33,250 nucleotides of DNA from Bacillota bacterium (GCA_023404715.1 JAEYAR010000166.1:1-33250); one strand, 5' to 3'. Positions 8,532 to 16,781 are shown, counted from the first letter of the stretch. Made by a program: numbers and translations. Notes: a model not told the origin generated them from the letters alone.

Positions 8532-9337
8532 AAAACAGGTTTCGAGAGGCGCTCTCTTCCAAAGGACGGCTGCTGGGCACGCACGTGAATCTCACCGACT
8601 ATCGCGTATGCGAGATGGTCGGCGCGGTGGGGTTCGATTATCTGTGGATCGATATGGAGCATATCTCCACGAGCTTTCGCGAGATGGAGATGCATCTGAT
8701 CGCCGCGAAGGCGGCGGGCACGCCCAGCATGGTCCGGGTGACGTGGAACGACATCCCCCATATCAAGCGCGTGCTGGAGGCGGGGCCGGACGCCATCGTC
8801 GTCCCGATGGTCAACAGCGTGGAAGATGCCCGGCGCGCAGTCGACACATGCATCTATCCGCCGGAGGGCAAGCGGGGCTTTGGGCCCTGCCGGGCGGTGC
8901 GCTACGGGCTGGACAGCGTGCAGGAATACATCGACCACGGCAGCAAGGCGATGTGCCGCTTCTTGCAGGTCGAGACGATAGACGCCGTGAACGCGATGGA
9001 CGAGGTCTGCAAGATCCCCTATGTAGACGGATTCGTGATCGGCCCGATGGACCTGAGCGGCTCCGTGGGCGAGCTGGGCCACGCGATGCAGGGCGTGCGG
9101 ACGAACCAATTGATCGATCTGGCCGTTCAAAAGGCGCACGATGCGGGCCTGCCCATCGGCCTTTCCACCGGCGCGGACGACGCTTTGGAGCTTGAACACT
9201 GGATCAGCAAGGGGGTCGACTTTATTTCCGCGAGCACGGATATGTGGAGTATCCTGAAGGGCGCGCGCGACCTCCTGGCACTCATGCAGGACGTGTCCGG
9301 CCGGTATCCGCGCTGCGGAGGAGGGCAAAGCGCATGA
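8528..9337 (+). CDS. HpcH/HpaI-family 2-oxo-acid aldolase
   Basis: A 269-residue class II (metal-dependent) aldolase of the HpcH/HpaI family, which cleaves 2-keto-3-deoxy sugar acids or 4-hydroxy-2-oxo acids to pyruvate plus an aldehyde. Visible are the catalytic His in IDMEH (residue 42), Arg in MVRVTW (about 70), the PPEGKRGFGP loop, the metal ligands Glu in FLQVET (about 150) and Asp in IGPMDLS (about 176). The start ATG overlaps the preceding stop (ATGA), and its own stop overlaps the next start in the same way, so translation is probably coupled. Closest named relatives would be 2-dehydro-3-deoxyglucarate or rhamnonate aldolases, but the aldehyde product cannot be told from sequence alone. 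No dehydratase that would make a 2-keto-3-deoxy acid is in the operon. Confidence 0.88.
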   Translation: MKNRFREALSSKGRLLGTHVNLTDYRVCEMVGAVGFDYLWIDMEHISTSFREMEMHLIAAKAAGTPSMVRVTWNDIPHIKRVLEAGPDAIVVPMVNSVEDARRAVDTCIYPPEGKRGFGPCRAVRYGLDSVQEYIDHGSKAMCRFLQVETIDAVNAMDEVCKIPYVDGFVIGPMDLSGSVGELGHAMQGVRTNQLIDLAVQKAHDAGLPIGLSTGADDALELEHWISKGVDFISASTDMWSILKGARDLLALMQDVSGRYPRCGGGQSA

Positions 9338-10275
9338 TCGCCGCGCAAAAAAAGAAGAAGGGTACGGCGATGCGAAAGCTGGGACGGGATGTCGCGCGGG
9401 ACCGTCAGCTTTACCTTCTCATCCTGCCGGCGGTTTTGATCGTGTTCTTCTTTCACTACGTGCCGATCTATGGCCTGCAAATCGCATTTCGGGATTTCAA
9501 GCCCTCGCGCGGCATCTGGGGCAGCGCTTGGGTAGGTCTCAAGTACTTTGAGCGCTTCGTCCAATCGCCCAACATGTGGGTCTATGTGCGCAATACGCTC
9601 AGCCTGTCCATTTGGGGCGTTGGGATCGCCTTCCCTCTCAAGGTATTTCTGGCGCTTGTGCTCAATGAAATCGGCGCGCCGCGCTATAAGAAATTTGTGC
9701 AGACCGTGACGTACGCGCCATACTTTATCTCCGTGACCGTGCTCGTCAGCATGGTGAACCTGCTGCTCAACAAAGAGGTCGGGGTACTGACGGCCTTCTT
9801 TCAAGCGATGGGTTTTCAAGCCGAAGATTGGCTGACGCGCCCGCAATCCTTCCAATGGGTGTACGTCGTCTCCGGCATGTGGCAGCAGACGGGCTGGGGG
9901 GCCGTGATCTTTCTGGCCGCGCTCTCAGGCGTGGATCAGCAGCTGCACGAGGCGGCGATGATCGACGGCGCGACGCGCGCTCAACGCATTTGGCATGTAA
10001 ACCTGCCGTGCATATTGCCGACGGTGACGATCCTGTTCATCCTGCAAATGGGCGGGTTGATGAGCGTCGGCCATGAAAAGGCGCTGCTGATGCAAAACCC
10101 GCTGAACCTGGAGGCCAGCGAACTGATATCCACCTATGTCTACAAGGTCGGCCTGCAAAAGGCGCAGTACAGCTTTTCGGCGGCGGTAGGCATGCTCAAC
10201 TCGGCGGTCAACGTCATGCTGATGCTGACGATGAACTGGATCGTCAAGAAGATGGGGCAGGTGAGCGCGCTGTGA
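9334..10275 (+). CDS. LplB-type sugar ABC transporter permease
   Basis: Inner-membrane subunit of a carbohydrate ABC importer, 313 residues. ATG 9334 overlaps the aldolase stop and follows GGAGGAGGG; a later ATG at 9370 is a weaker alternative. Six membrane segments are apparent, beginning with LYLLILPAVLIVFFFHYVPI. The family motif HYVPIYGLQIAFRDF follows the first segment, and the EAA loop that contacts the ATPase reads EAAMIDGATRAQRIWHVNLP (about 208-227). Paired with the next gene. No ATP-binding subunit is encoded in the window, so a shared MsmX-type ATPase elsewhere is expected. Confidence 0.93.
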   Translation: MIAAQKKKKGTAMRKLGRDVARDRQLYLLILPAVLIVFFFHYVPIYGLQIAFRDFKPSRGIWGSAWVGLKYFERFVQSPNMWVYVRNTLSLSIWGVGIAFPLKVFLALVLNEIGAPRYKKFVQTVTYAPYFISVTVLVSMVNLLLNKEVGVLTAFFQAMGFQAEDWLTRPQSFQWVYVVSGMWQQTGWGAVIFLAALSGVDQQLHEAAMIDGATRAQRIWHVNLPCILPTVTILFILQMGGLMSVGHEKALLMQNPLNLEASELISTYVYKVGLQKAQYSFSAAVGMLNSAVNVMLMLTMNWIVKKMGQVSAL

Positions 10276-11186
10276 GCGGATTGTTTTCTAAAAAACGCCT
10301 GGCCAGCCGGGACGATTGGATCGTCGATTCCGTCGTGCTGCTGCTGACGCTCGCCGCGCTGGCCGTCGTGCTTTATCCGTTGGTCTTCGTGCTTTCCTCC
10401 TCGGTAAGCGATCCGGTGCGCGTCGTGCGCGGGGAGGTCAGGCTGCTTCCCGTGGGCTTTACGCTGGAGGGCTACGGCCGTATATTGCGGTACGCTCCCG
10501 TTTGGCGCGGCTATCTCAACACGATTGTTTACACGATCGGCAGCGTCGCCGTGACGCTGATCACCACGATACCCGCGGCCTACGTGCTTTCGCGCAGGGA
10601 GCTGCGCGGGCGCGGCATCCTGACCGCGTATTTTGCCTTCACGATGTTCTTTAACGCGGGCCTGGTGCCCACCTATCTGGCGGTTCAAAGCTATGGCATG
10701 CTCAATACAAGCTGGCCGTTGATCCTCGAGGGGGCGGTCACGATGACCAACCTGATCGTCGTGCGCACGTATTTTACAACATCGGTGCCCAAGGACCTTT
10801 CGGAGGCGGCCTTCATAGACGGGTGCAGCAACATCAAGCTGTTTCTCCAGATCATGCTGCCGCTGGCGAAGCCGGTGATCGCGGTGATCGCGCTGTATGC
10901 GGCGGTCGCGCAGTGGAACAGTTACTTCAATCCGCTGATCTATCTCTCTGATTCGGCGAAATACCCGTTGCAGGTGCACCTGCGGAACATCCTGATCATG
11001 GGCGAGACGACGGATTTCATGGGCGCCGACCCGGAGGAGTTGGCGGATATGGTGCGCCTGCGGCAGCTCCGCGAATCGATGAAGTACGGCCTGATCGTCG
11101 TATCTGCGCTGCCGATGCTGTGCGTGTACCCATTCCTGCAGCGCTTCTTTATGAAAGGAATCATGATGGGCTCCATCAAGGGATGA
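10272..11186 (+). CDS. YtcP-type sugar ABC transporter permease
   Basis: Second permease of the same importer, 304 residues. The GTG at 10272 overlaps the preceding TGA; the upstream site is poor, which points to translational coupling. The first membrane segment is VVLLLTLAALAVVLYPLVFV, the family feature FFNAGLVPTYL is present, and the EAA loop reads EAAFIDGCSNIKLFLQIMLP. The C-terminus MKGIMMGSIKG is the usual ending of this family. It forms a heterodimer with the product at 9334-10275. Confidence 0.93.
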   Translation: MSGLFSKKRLASRDDWIVDSVVLLLTLAALAVVLYPLVFVLSSSVSDPVRVVRGEVRLLPVGFTLEGYGRILRYAPVWRGYLNTIVYTIGSVAVTLITTIPAAYVLSRRELRGRGILTAYFAFTMFFNAGLVPTYLAVQSYGMLNTSWPLILEGAVTMTNLIVVRTYFTTSVPKDLSEAAFIDGCSNIKLFLQIMLPLAKPVIAVIALYAAVAQWNSYFNPLIYLSDSAKYPLQVHLRNILIMGETTDFMGADPEELADMVRLRQLRESMKYGLIVVSALPMLCVYPFLQRFFMKGIMMGSIKG

Positions 11187-11268
11187 TGTGAGACGGGATT
11201 GGAAAGGAGGTCGTTTAACCCCACGAGACGCTCGATACAAGACGACGAATAGAAAGGAGATCAATAAG

Positions 11269-12936
11269 ATGAAACGGTTTCTGGCGGTGCTTCTCACCCT
11301 TCTGCTCGGCCTAAGCGCGCCTTGCGCCCTGGCAGAAGAAAATCTGTCCGAATACAGCAGGCAGATCGATCTCACGGTCGATTATCCCGTGTTCTGGCAA
11401 AAGGACATATCCTTCCCGCTCGTAGAGGCGCCGATGACGGTGAGCGTCCTTTTCCCGCGCACCGCGAGCCACGCGGAGGATTTTGCCGACATCTGGTGGA
11501 CGAAGTATGTATCCAATTTGACGGGCATTACGTTTGATTTCAAGTTGGTAGAGGAGAGCGTCTGGGAGGAACGTAAAAACCTGGCGTTCATATCGGGCGA
11601 TTACCCGGAGGTCTTCTTCAAGGGGATTACGACGGCGGACGAGCTCTCCTATGGCTATGAGGGAAAGCTGCTCGACCTCCGGCCGTTGATTCAGCAGTAT
11701 GCGCCCAACATTTGTGCGCTCTACGAGGCGTTTCCGGACGTCGTGAAGGGCACGATGCACGAAAACGGCGCGATCTACGTGCTGCCGATGATCTCCTACG
11801 CCCCGCGCAGCTCGAACCCGACCTGTATCACCATCAATCAAAATTGGCTTAAGGCCGTCGGCAAGGAGATTCCCACGACGACGGAGGCGCTCTATGAGGT
11901 GCTGAAGGCGTTCAAAGCGGGCGACCCCAACGGCAACGGCGAAGCGGACGAAATGCCCACGACGCTGATGGCTACGAAGACAAACGGAGAGCCGGGCAAC
12001 GATTACCTGCTGTACGCCTTCGGGTTTACGGATATGACCGACGACATCATCGACGGACGCTACGCTTTCGTTCCCGCGCAGGATCAATACCGCGCCTACG
12101 TGGCGTTCATGCACCGGCTCTACGCCGAGGGTTTGCTGGACGGCGCCTATTTCACACAGGACGCCACCGAGATGGAGGCCAAGCTGTCCGCGGAGCGGGT
12201 CGGCGTAACGACGACCAACCTCACGCCGCTGCTTCAAAATTACCGCGATTACATCGCCGTCCCGGCCCTGACAAGTCCGGAGAATGGCGATGCGGTTTGG
12301 CCGATGACGAGCATCAACTACCAGCGCAACGTGGCCTGTATGGCGCTGACGGATAAGTGCTCAGAAGAGACAGCCATCGCGATGATCCGTTTTGCGAACT
12401 ATTTGACGACCACGGAAGCTTCCCTGGCCGTGCGCCTCGGCCCGTCGCAGGAAGAAAGCGAAGACGGCTTTGGTTATACGTACGATTCCATAAAGGATAA
12501 GCACGCTTACGGCGCTACGCGCAAATTCCCGGACGAATACGCCAGCTATTACAGCTACCGCATGAGCAAGACGCCCATGAATCTGCCTGCCTACATCAAC
12601 CCGCTGGTCGACGACGTCGTGGTCGGCAGCGACGACAAGAACAACTGGCAGACGTCGCTTTGGACGCAGGCCGGGATTTATGCCGTCAGCCGCCCGGTAT
12701 TCGACCTGCAATGCACGTTTACCGAGGAGGAGCAGACCGACCTCGCGTATTATCAGGACCTGATTTCCTATGCCACGGCCAGCCGCGCGAAGTTTATCAC
12801 GGGCGAGCTGGAGCTGAACGACGAGAATTGGAGCGCTTACCTGAAACAGCTCGAATCCTACGGCCTGAGCGACTATAGCGCGATGTGCCAGGCGGCGTAT
12901 GAGCGTTATCTGGCGCTGCCCGATACGATTGAGTAG
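11269..12936 (+). CDS. Extracellular solute-binding protein
   Basis: Substrate receptor of the importer, 555 residues, family 1 (LipO/LplA-like, longer than the usual 400-450). ATG 11269 is eight bases after AAAGGAGA. The signal peptide (about 1-22) has a basic start, a leucine-rich core and the cleavage site CALA/EE. The only Cys in that segment is preceded by SAP, which is not a lipobox, so the protein appears secreted rather than lipid-anchored. A calcium-loop-like DPNGNGEADE occurs at about 222-231. It follows the permeases after 82 bases that contain an extra GGAGG but no clear gene. The ligand is unknown; aldolase and propeller neighbours suggest an acidic sugar or oligosaccharide. Confidence 0.9.
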   Translation: MKRFLAVLLTLLLGLSAPCALAEENLSEYSRQIDLTVDYPVFWQKDISFPLVEAPMTVSVLFPRTASHAEDFADIWWTKYVSNLTGITFDFKLVEESVWEERKNLAFISGDYPEVFFKGITTADELSYGYEGKLLDLRPLIQQYAPNICALYEAFPDVVKGTMHENGAIYVLPMISYAPRSSNPTCITINQNWLKAVGKEIPTTTEALYEVLKAFKAGDPNGNGEADEMPTTLMATKTNGEPGNDYLLYAFGFTDMTDDIIDGRYAFVPAQDQYRAYVAFMHRLYAEGLLDGAYFTQDATEMEAKLSAERVGVTTTNLTPLLQNYRDYIAVPALTSPENGDAVWPMTSINYQRNVACMALTDKCSEETAIAMIRFANYLTTTEASLAVRLGPSQEESEDGFGYTYDSIKDKHAYGATRKFPDEYASYYSYRMSKTPMNLPAYINPLVDDVVVGSDDKNNWQTSLWTQAGIYAVSRPVFDLQCTFTEEEQTDLAYYQDLISYATASRAKFITGELELNDENWSAYLKQLESYGLSDYSAMCQAAYERYLALPDTIE

Positions 12937-12970
12937 AAACCCCGCGGATGCGCATCAAAGCGCACTCAAA

Positions 12971-13012
12971 AATCGCCCTGCCGCCGATATATCTGTCGGT
13001 GGCGGGGCGATT
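12971..13012 (-). terminator. uvrB terminator
   Basis: AATCGCCC (12971-12978) pairs with GGGCGATT (13005-13012), extended inward by a GC-rich stem (12980-12987 with 12996-13003). On the minus strand the stem is followed by TTTTTG, which suits the end of uvrB. The plus strand lacks a T run, but the same hairpin may weaken transcripts of the solute-binding protein gene. Confidence 0.75.
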
Positions 13013-13023
13013 GGCTTTGGGCG

Positions 13024-15054
13024 TTAGCGGCCGCGCCTGCGCGCGCGCTGACGGCTCTTCGCTTGGTCCTTTTGTACGGGCACAGCCTCGCCGCGCAGGT
13101 CGAACAGCCTGTCGCGCAGTTTGGCGGCGAGCTCGAAGTCGAGGTTGGCCGCGGCCTGCAGCATCTGCTCCTCGATGTGCTCCTCCATACGGCGCTGCTC
13201 CTCATCGGTGAGCGGCTGCTCGCGCAGCCGTCCTTTCTTCTTTTCGCCGGGGGCATGCCCGATTTCGAGCAGCTCGCGCACCGCCTTGCTGACGGATTGC
13301 GGCGTGATGCCGTGCGCCTCGTTGAATGCCATCTGCAATTGACGGCGGCGATTGGTCTCAAAGATGGCCGCGTTCATGCTGTCGGTCATGACGTCCGCGT
13401 ACATGATGACGCGTCCGTCGACATTTCTGGCCGCGCGTCCGACGGTCTGCACGAGAGAGACCTCCGAGCGCAGAAAACCCTCCTTGTCGGCATCCAGGAT
13501 GGCGACGAGCGCGACCTCCGGGATATCCAGGCCCTCGCGCAGCAGGTTGATGCCCACCAGCACGTCGAACTCGCCCAACCGCAGGGCGCGCAGGATCTCC
13601 TGGCGCTCCATGGTTTGGATGTCGGAGTGCAGGTAGCGCACGCGCACCCCCATCTCCTGCAGATAGCTGGTCAAGCTCTCGGCCATCTTCTTGGTCAGCG
13701 TCGTCACCAGCGTGCGAAAGCCTTTTTCCGTCACGAGGCGGACCTCGGAGAGCAGGTCGTCCACCTGCCCCTGCGCGGGGCGCACGATGATCTGCGGATC
13801 GAGCAGGCCGGTCGGACGGATGATCTGCTCCACCACCTGCGATGCGCGCCCCAGCTCGTACTGCGAGGGCGTCGCGCTGACAAAGACGGTCTGGCCGATG
13901 CGCGCCTCGAACTCGGAGAACTGCAGCGGGCGGTTATCGAACGCGGAGGGCAGCCGGAAGCCGTACTCCACCAGGCTCGTCTTGCGCGCGCGGTCGCCGT
14001 TGAACATCGCGCGGATCTGCGGGATCGTGACGTGCGACTCATCGATGAAGCAGATAAAGCCCTTCGGGAAGTAGTCGAGCAGCGTATAGGGCGCGTCGCC
14101 AGGCTTTCGTCCGTCGAAGTAGCGCGAATAGTTCTCGATGCCGGTGCACATGCCGATCTCGCGCAGCATTTCGATGTCGTAATTCGTGCGTTGGGAGAGA
14201 CGCTGCGCCTCGAGCAGACGGTCGTCGTCCTTCAGCTCTTTGATGCGCGCAGCGAGGTCCTGCTCGATGTTTTCGATCGCGCGGTCGATGGCGTCGCGCG
14301 GGGTGGCATAGTGCGTGGCGGGGAAGACCACCGCATGCTCGAGCACCATCTCCACGTGCCCGCTGACGACGTCCACCTGCGAGATGCGGTCAATCTCGTC
14401 GCCGAAAAACTCCACTCGAATGGCTTTATCGTTGCTATTTGCGGGGATGATCTCCACAACGTCGCCGCGAACGCGGAAAGTTCCACGGTCAAACTCCATA
14501 TCGTTGCGCGTGTATTGGATATCTACGAGGCTGCGGAGCAGGCCTTCGCGCGTCATCTCCATGCCCGGACGCAAGGAAACCATCATGCCCTCATACTCGC
14601 TGGGATCGCCCATGGAGTAAATACACGAAACCGAGGCGACGACGATGACGTCATTGCGCTCGCGCAGCGCGGCCGTCGCGCTGTGGCGCAGGCGCTCGAT
14701 TTCGTCGTTGATGGAGGAATCTTTTTCGATATAGGTGTCGGTGGAGGCGATGTACGCCTCCGGCTGATAGTAATCGTAATAAGAGACGAAATACTCCACC
14801 GCGCTGTCGGGAAAGAACTCGCGAAACTCCGCGCAAAGCTGCGCGGCGAGCGTCTTGTTATGCGCGATGACGAGCGTAGGGCGCTGCACGCGCTCGATGA
14901 CGGACGCCATGGTAAACGTCTTGCCCGAGCCGGTTACGCCTAAAAGCACCTGACCTTGATCGCCGGATTCGAGGCCGCGCGCGAGGGCCTCGATGGCCTG
15001 CGGCTGATCCCCCTGGGGCTTAAAGGGGGACTTGAGTACGAAGCGTCCGTCCAT
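13024..15054 (-). CDS. uvrB: Excinuclease ABC subunit UvrB
   Basis: UvrB, the helicase-like damage-verification subunit of nucleotide excision repair, 676 residues, full length. The ATG at 15054 (MDGRFVLKSPFKPQGDQPQAI) follows GAGGAG; the upstream extension to 15180 runs through the promoter and is not real. Visible are Walker A GVTGSGKT (39-46), the beta-hairpin region around YYDYYQPEAYI that locks DNA, the DEAD-like DESH, helicase motif VGINLLREGLDIPE, QTVGRAARN, and the C-terminal UVR domain (ANLDFELAAKLRDRLFDLR) that contacts UvrC. It is preceded by a clear SOS box. Many Bacillota have uvrB and uvrA side by side; here a 7-kb sugar cluster lies between them. Confidence 0.98.
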   Translation of the reverse strand: MDGRFVLKSPFKPQGDQPQAIEALARGLESGDQGQVLLGVTGSGKTFTMASVIERVQRPTLVIAHNKTLAAQLCAEFREFFPDSAVEYFVSYYDYYQPEAYIASTDTYIEKDSSINDEIERLRHSATAALRERNDVIVVASVSCIYSMGDPSEYEGMMVSLRPGMEMTREGLLRSLVDIQYTRNDMEFDRGTFRVRGDVVEIIPANSNDKAIRVEFFGDEIDRISQVDVVSGHVEMVLEHAVVFPATHYATPRDAIDRAIENIEQDLAARIKELKDDDRLLEAQRLSQRTNYDIEMLREIGMCTGIENYSRYFDGRKPGDAPYTLLDYFPKGFICFIDESHVTIPQIRAMFNGDRARKTSLVEYGFRLPSAFDNRPLQFSEFEARIGQTVFVSATPSQYELGRASQVVEQIIRPTGLLDPQIIVRPAQGQVDDLLSEVRLVTEKGFRTLVTTLTKKMAESLTSYLQEMGVRVRYLHSDIQTMERQEILRALRLGEFDVLVGINLLREGLDIPEVALVAILDADKEGFLRSEVSLVQTVGRAARNVDGRVIMYADVMTDSMNAAIFETNRRRQLQMAFNEAHGITPQSVSKAVRELLEIGHAPGEKKKGRLREQPLTDEEQRRMEEHIEEQMLQAAANLDFELAAKLRDRLFDLRGEAVPVQKDQAKSRQRARRRGR

Positions 15055-15102
15055 GTATTCAACTCCTCTGCGGCGAAAACCGCCGTTTGTATCCGAGCGT
15101 TT

Positions 15103-15140
15103 ATTATACCACACATGAAGATAAATTAGAACGCTCGTTC
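15103..15140 (-). promoter_or_regulatory. uvrB promoter with LexA (SOS) box
   Basis: On the minus strand an extended -10, TGGTATAAT, lies at 15111-15103 (TATAAT 15108-15103) with only a weak -35. GAACGCTCGTTC (15129-15140), flanked on its right by G, is a strong match to the Bacillota LexA box GAAC-N4-GTTC and overlaps the -35 region. Repression by LexA with induction after DNA damage is expected. Confidence 0.82.
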
Positions 15141-15236
15141 GCGAAAAAAGGTGAAAAAAATAGCCTTTAACATATTCCAATTATGGCGCCGACTGCCAAA
15201 TGTTAGATATAGAAAAACGAAGGCCGCAAGAGGCGC

Positions 15237-15265
15237 TTGTCCCATCCGCAGCGATCTGATATAAT
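15237..15265 (+). promoter_or_regulatory. miaA promoter
   Basis: TTGTCC (15237-15242), 17 bases, then TATAAT (15260-15265) preceded by TGA, an extended -10. It points away from the uvrB promoter; no operator was seen, which suits a housekeeping gene. Confidence 0.75.
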
Positions 15266-15298
15266 AGGGTAAAACATCCCTGAAGGAGATACAAAGCG

Positions 15299-16207
15299 AT
15301 GCGGAATTTGCCTCCCCTGATCGCCGTGGTCGGCACAAACGCCTCCGGCAAGAGCGGTCTTAGCGTCGAGCTCGCCCGGCGCTATAGCGGAGAGATCGTC
15401 TCCGCCGACTCGAGGCAGGTGTTTAAAGGGCTCGATTTGGGGAGCGGCAAGATTACGGCGGAGGAGATGCAGGGTGTCCCGCACCATCTGCTGGATATCT
15501 GCGAGCCGGGGGAATTTTTTTCCATGGCCGACTTTCAGCGCCGGGCATATACGGCGATCGAGCAGATCCGCGCGCGCGGCAATCTGCCTTTCATCGTCGG
15601 CGGTACCGGGCTTTACGTCGATTCCGTAGCCGACGGCTACGTGCTTTCCGACTGCCCGCCGGACCTTGCCTATCGCGCGGAGCTCGAAAAGCTGGAGACG
15701 CCGGCGCTTTACGCGATGCTGGCGGGGCAGGCGCCGGATACGCAGGTGGATCCCTGCAATCGCAACCGGGTCATGCGCGCGCTAGAGCGGTTGAAGGCGG
15801 GCGATTATCACGAAGGACGCAGGCAGCCGCGCTATGATGTGCTGCGCCTGGGCGTCACATGGGACCGCGATGCGCTTGCGCGACGGATCGATGAGCGGCT
15901 CGCGCGCAGGTTGGAGGAGGGCATGATCGGCGAGGTACGCGGCCTGCTGGAGGCGGGCGTCAGCGCGGAGTTTTTGCTGGGGCTGGGCCTCGAATACCGC
16001 ACCATCTGCCAGTACCTTCTGGGCGAGATCGCCACGCAGGCGGAGATGACGGAGCAGCTGTCGGCTGCGATCAAGAAATTTGCCAAGCGGCAGATGACGT
16101 GGTTTCGGCGCAATCCGGATATCGTTTGGCTGGATATGACGGGCGATCCGCTTGCGCAGGCGTGCGCGGCGGTGGAGGGGTTTTTGGCGAAAAACCGCCA
16201 TGAATGA
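15299..16207 (+). CDS. miaA: tRNA dimethylallyltransferase MiaA
   Basis: Adds a dimethylallyl group to N6 of A37 in tRNAs that read codons starting with U, supporting accurate decoding. 302 residues, close to the family norm. The ATG is eight bases after AAGGAGA. Motifs: the P-loop GTNASGKS (12-19), SADSRQVFKGLDLGSGK (catalytic Asp and substrate pocket), HHLLDICEP, IVGGTGLYVDS, NRNRVMRALE, and KKFAKRQMTWFRR in the tRNA-binding region. Monocistronic, divergent from uvrB and closed by a strong hairpin. Confidence 0.97.
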   Translation: MRNLPPLIAVVGTNASGKSGLSVELARRYSGEIVSADSRQVFKGLDLGSGKITAEEMQGVPHHLLDICEPGEFFSMADFQRRAYTAIEQIRARGNLPFIVGGTGLYVDSVADGYVLSDCPPDLAYRAELEKLETPALYAMLAGQAPDTQVDPCNRNRVMRALERLKAGDYHEGRRQPRYDVLRLGVTWDRDALARRIDERLARRLEEGMIGEVRGLLEAGVSAEFLLGLGLEYRTICQYLLGEIATQAEMTEQLSAAIKKFAKRQMTWFRRNPDIVWLDMTGDPLAQACAAVEGFLAKNRHE

Positions 16208-16212
16208 GGCTA

Positions 16213-16262
16213 GCAGGGGGATCTCACAAGGGTCGAATGTGAGATCCCCCTGCCTTATACTT
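16213..16262 (+). terminator. miaA terminator
   Basis: A perfect 15-bp stem pairs 16213-16227 (GCAGGGGGATCTCAC) with 16239-16253, around an 11-base loop, starting just after the miaA stop codon. It is followed by CTTATACTTTTG, a broken rather than continuous T tract. Confidence 0.8.
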
Positions 16263-16292
16263 TTGTAATTTCTTAGAGTGTTTAAAGAGCGC

Positions 16293-16341
16293 TTGACAAC
16301 TCGTGTGCACGAGATGTATAATTATCTTGTGCATACGAGTT
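16293..16341 (+). promoter_or_regulatory. Promoter with paired operators of the RHH operon
   Basis: TTGACA (16293-16298), 18 bases, TATAAT (16317-16322): both hexamers are perfect. AACTCGTGTGCACGAGAT (16298-16315) fills the spacer, and its inverted copy lies at 16324-16341, matching 16 of 18 bases. Each copy is itself a near-palindrome (CTCGTG-TG-CACGAG), and the pair is arranged symmetrically around the -10. This is the arrangement expected for tight autorepression by a dimeric ribbon-helix-helix protein such as the one encoded next. Confidence 0.8.
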
Positions 16342-16537
16342 GGGAGGTGAAAATGCTATCGCACGAAAAAAACCGGGGCCTCATCCGGAAAAGCCTTTGG
16401 ATATTTCGATTAAACTCAGGATCGATAAAGAGACAGAAGAAAAAATAAAATTTTGTATGGAAAGACTTAACACGACACGTTCTGATGTTTTAAGAAAAGG
16501 CGTCCATGGGCTGTATGAAAAGCTCCAAGAAAAGTAA
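16340..16537 (+). CDS. Small ribbon-helix-helix (CopG-like) DNA-binding protein
   Basis: A basic protein of about 60 residues. After a lysine/proline-rich arm (ARKKPGPHPEKP), ISIKLRID is the expected DNA-contacting strand, and KETEEKIKFCMERL plus TTRSDVLRKGVHGLYEKL are the two helices of an RHH fold. Its start is odd. The frame opens with a TTG at 16340, which lies inside the operator and has no ribosome site. The well-placed GGGAGG (16342-16347) instead points to ATC at 16358, which would give IARKKPGP. Either a rare AUC initiator is used or an ATG has been lost; the nearby ATG at 16353 is in another frame and gives only a 31-residue peptide. Probably the autorepressor of this two-gene operon. 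It is more AT-rich than its neighbours. Confidence 0.7.
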   Translation: MGGENAIARKKPGPHPEKPLDISIKLRIDKETEEKIKFCMERLNTTRSDVLRKGVHGLYEKLQEK

Positions 16538-16781
16538 AAGGAAGCGGTTCCCTCTCGCTAAAGCAGAAACCACTTCCTACCCCGACGATTGCCAAATAAA
16601 GGAAAAGCTTGGTCAAATGGACAGAGATTGCGAGTTCATGCTAACAAAGGATGAAAAACCTTTTGTTGAAGAGTGCTTTGAGTTGCTTATGGACGCGAAT
16701 TCGAAAGAGGAGGAATATGTGTATCACTGTGGCCTGTTGGACTGCGTAATGCTACTCAAATGGTTGGGCGTATTGGCATAA
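16506..16781 (+). CDS. Unknown 91-residue protein
   Basis: Not recognised with confidence. The ATG overlaps the preceding gene by 32 bases and has AAAAGG five bases upstream; a second in-frame ATG comes at codon 4. A basic start (MKSSKKSKRKR) leads into an acidic helical body (VEECFELLMDANSKEEE) and a hydrophobic last third (YHCGLLDCVMLLKWLGVLA). The overall shape recalls small Clostridia proteins of the DUF6809 type, but this is a recollection and needs a profile search. As partner of an autoregulating RHH protein it might be the second half of a toxin-antitoxin-like pair, although nothing in it resembles a known toxin. Confidence 0.55.
   Translation: MGCMKSSKKSKRKRFPLAKAETTSYPDDCQIKEKLGQMDRDCEFMLTKDEKPFVEECFELLMDANSKEEEYVYHCGLLDCVMLLKWLGVLA

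Noticed and set aside
13063..14943. 626-codon open frame opposite uvrB
   Set aside because: Antisense to all conserved uvrB motifs, with low-complexity HL/RD composition. A GC-content shadow.
15055..15180. N-terminal extension of uvrB
   Set aside because: It runs through the promoter and LexA box; family members begin at the equivalent of ATG 15054 with its ribosome site.
16340..16781. Classical toxin-antitoxin pair
   Set aside because: Operator layout and RHH gene fit, but the second protein has no RelE, MazF, PIN, HipA or Fic features; kept as unknown.
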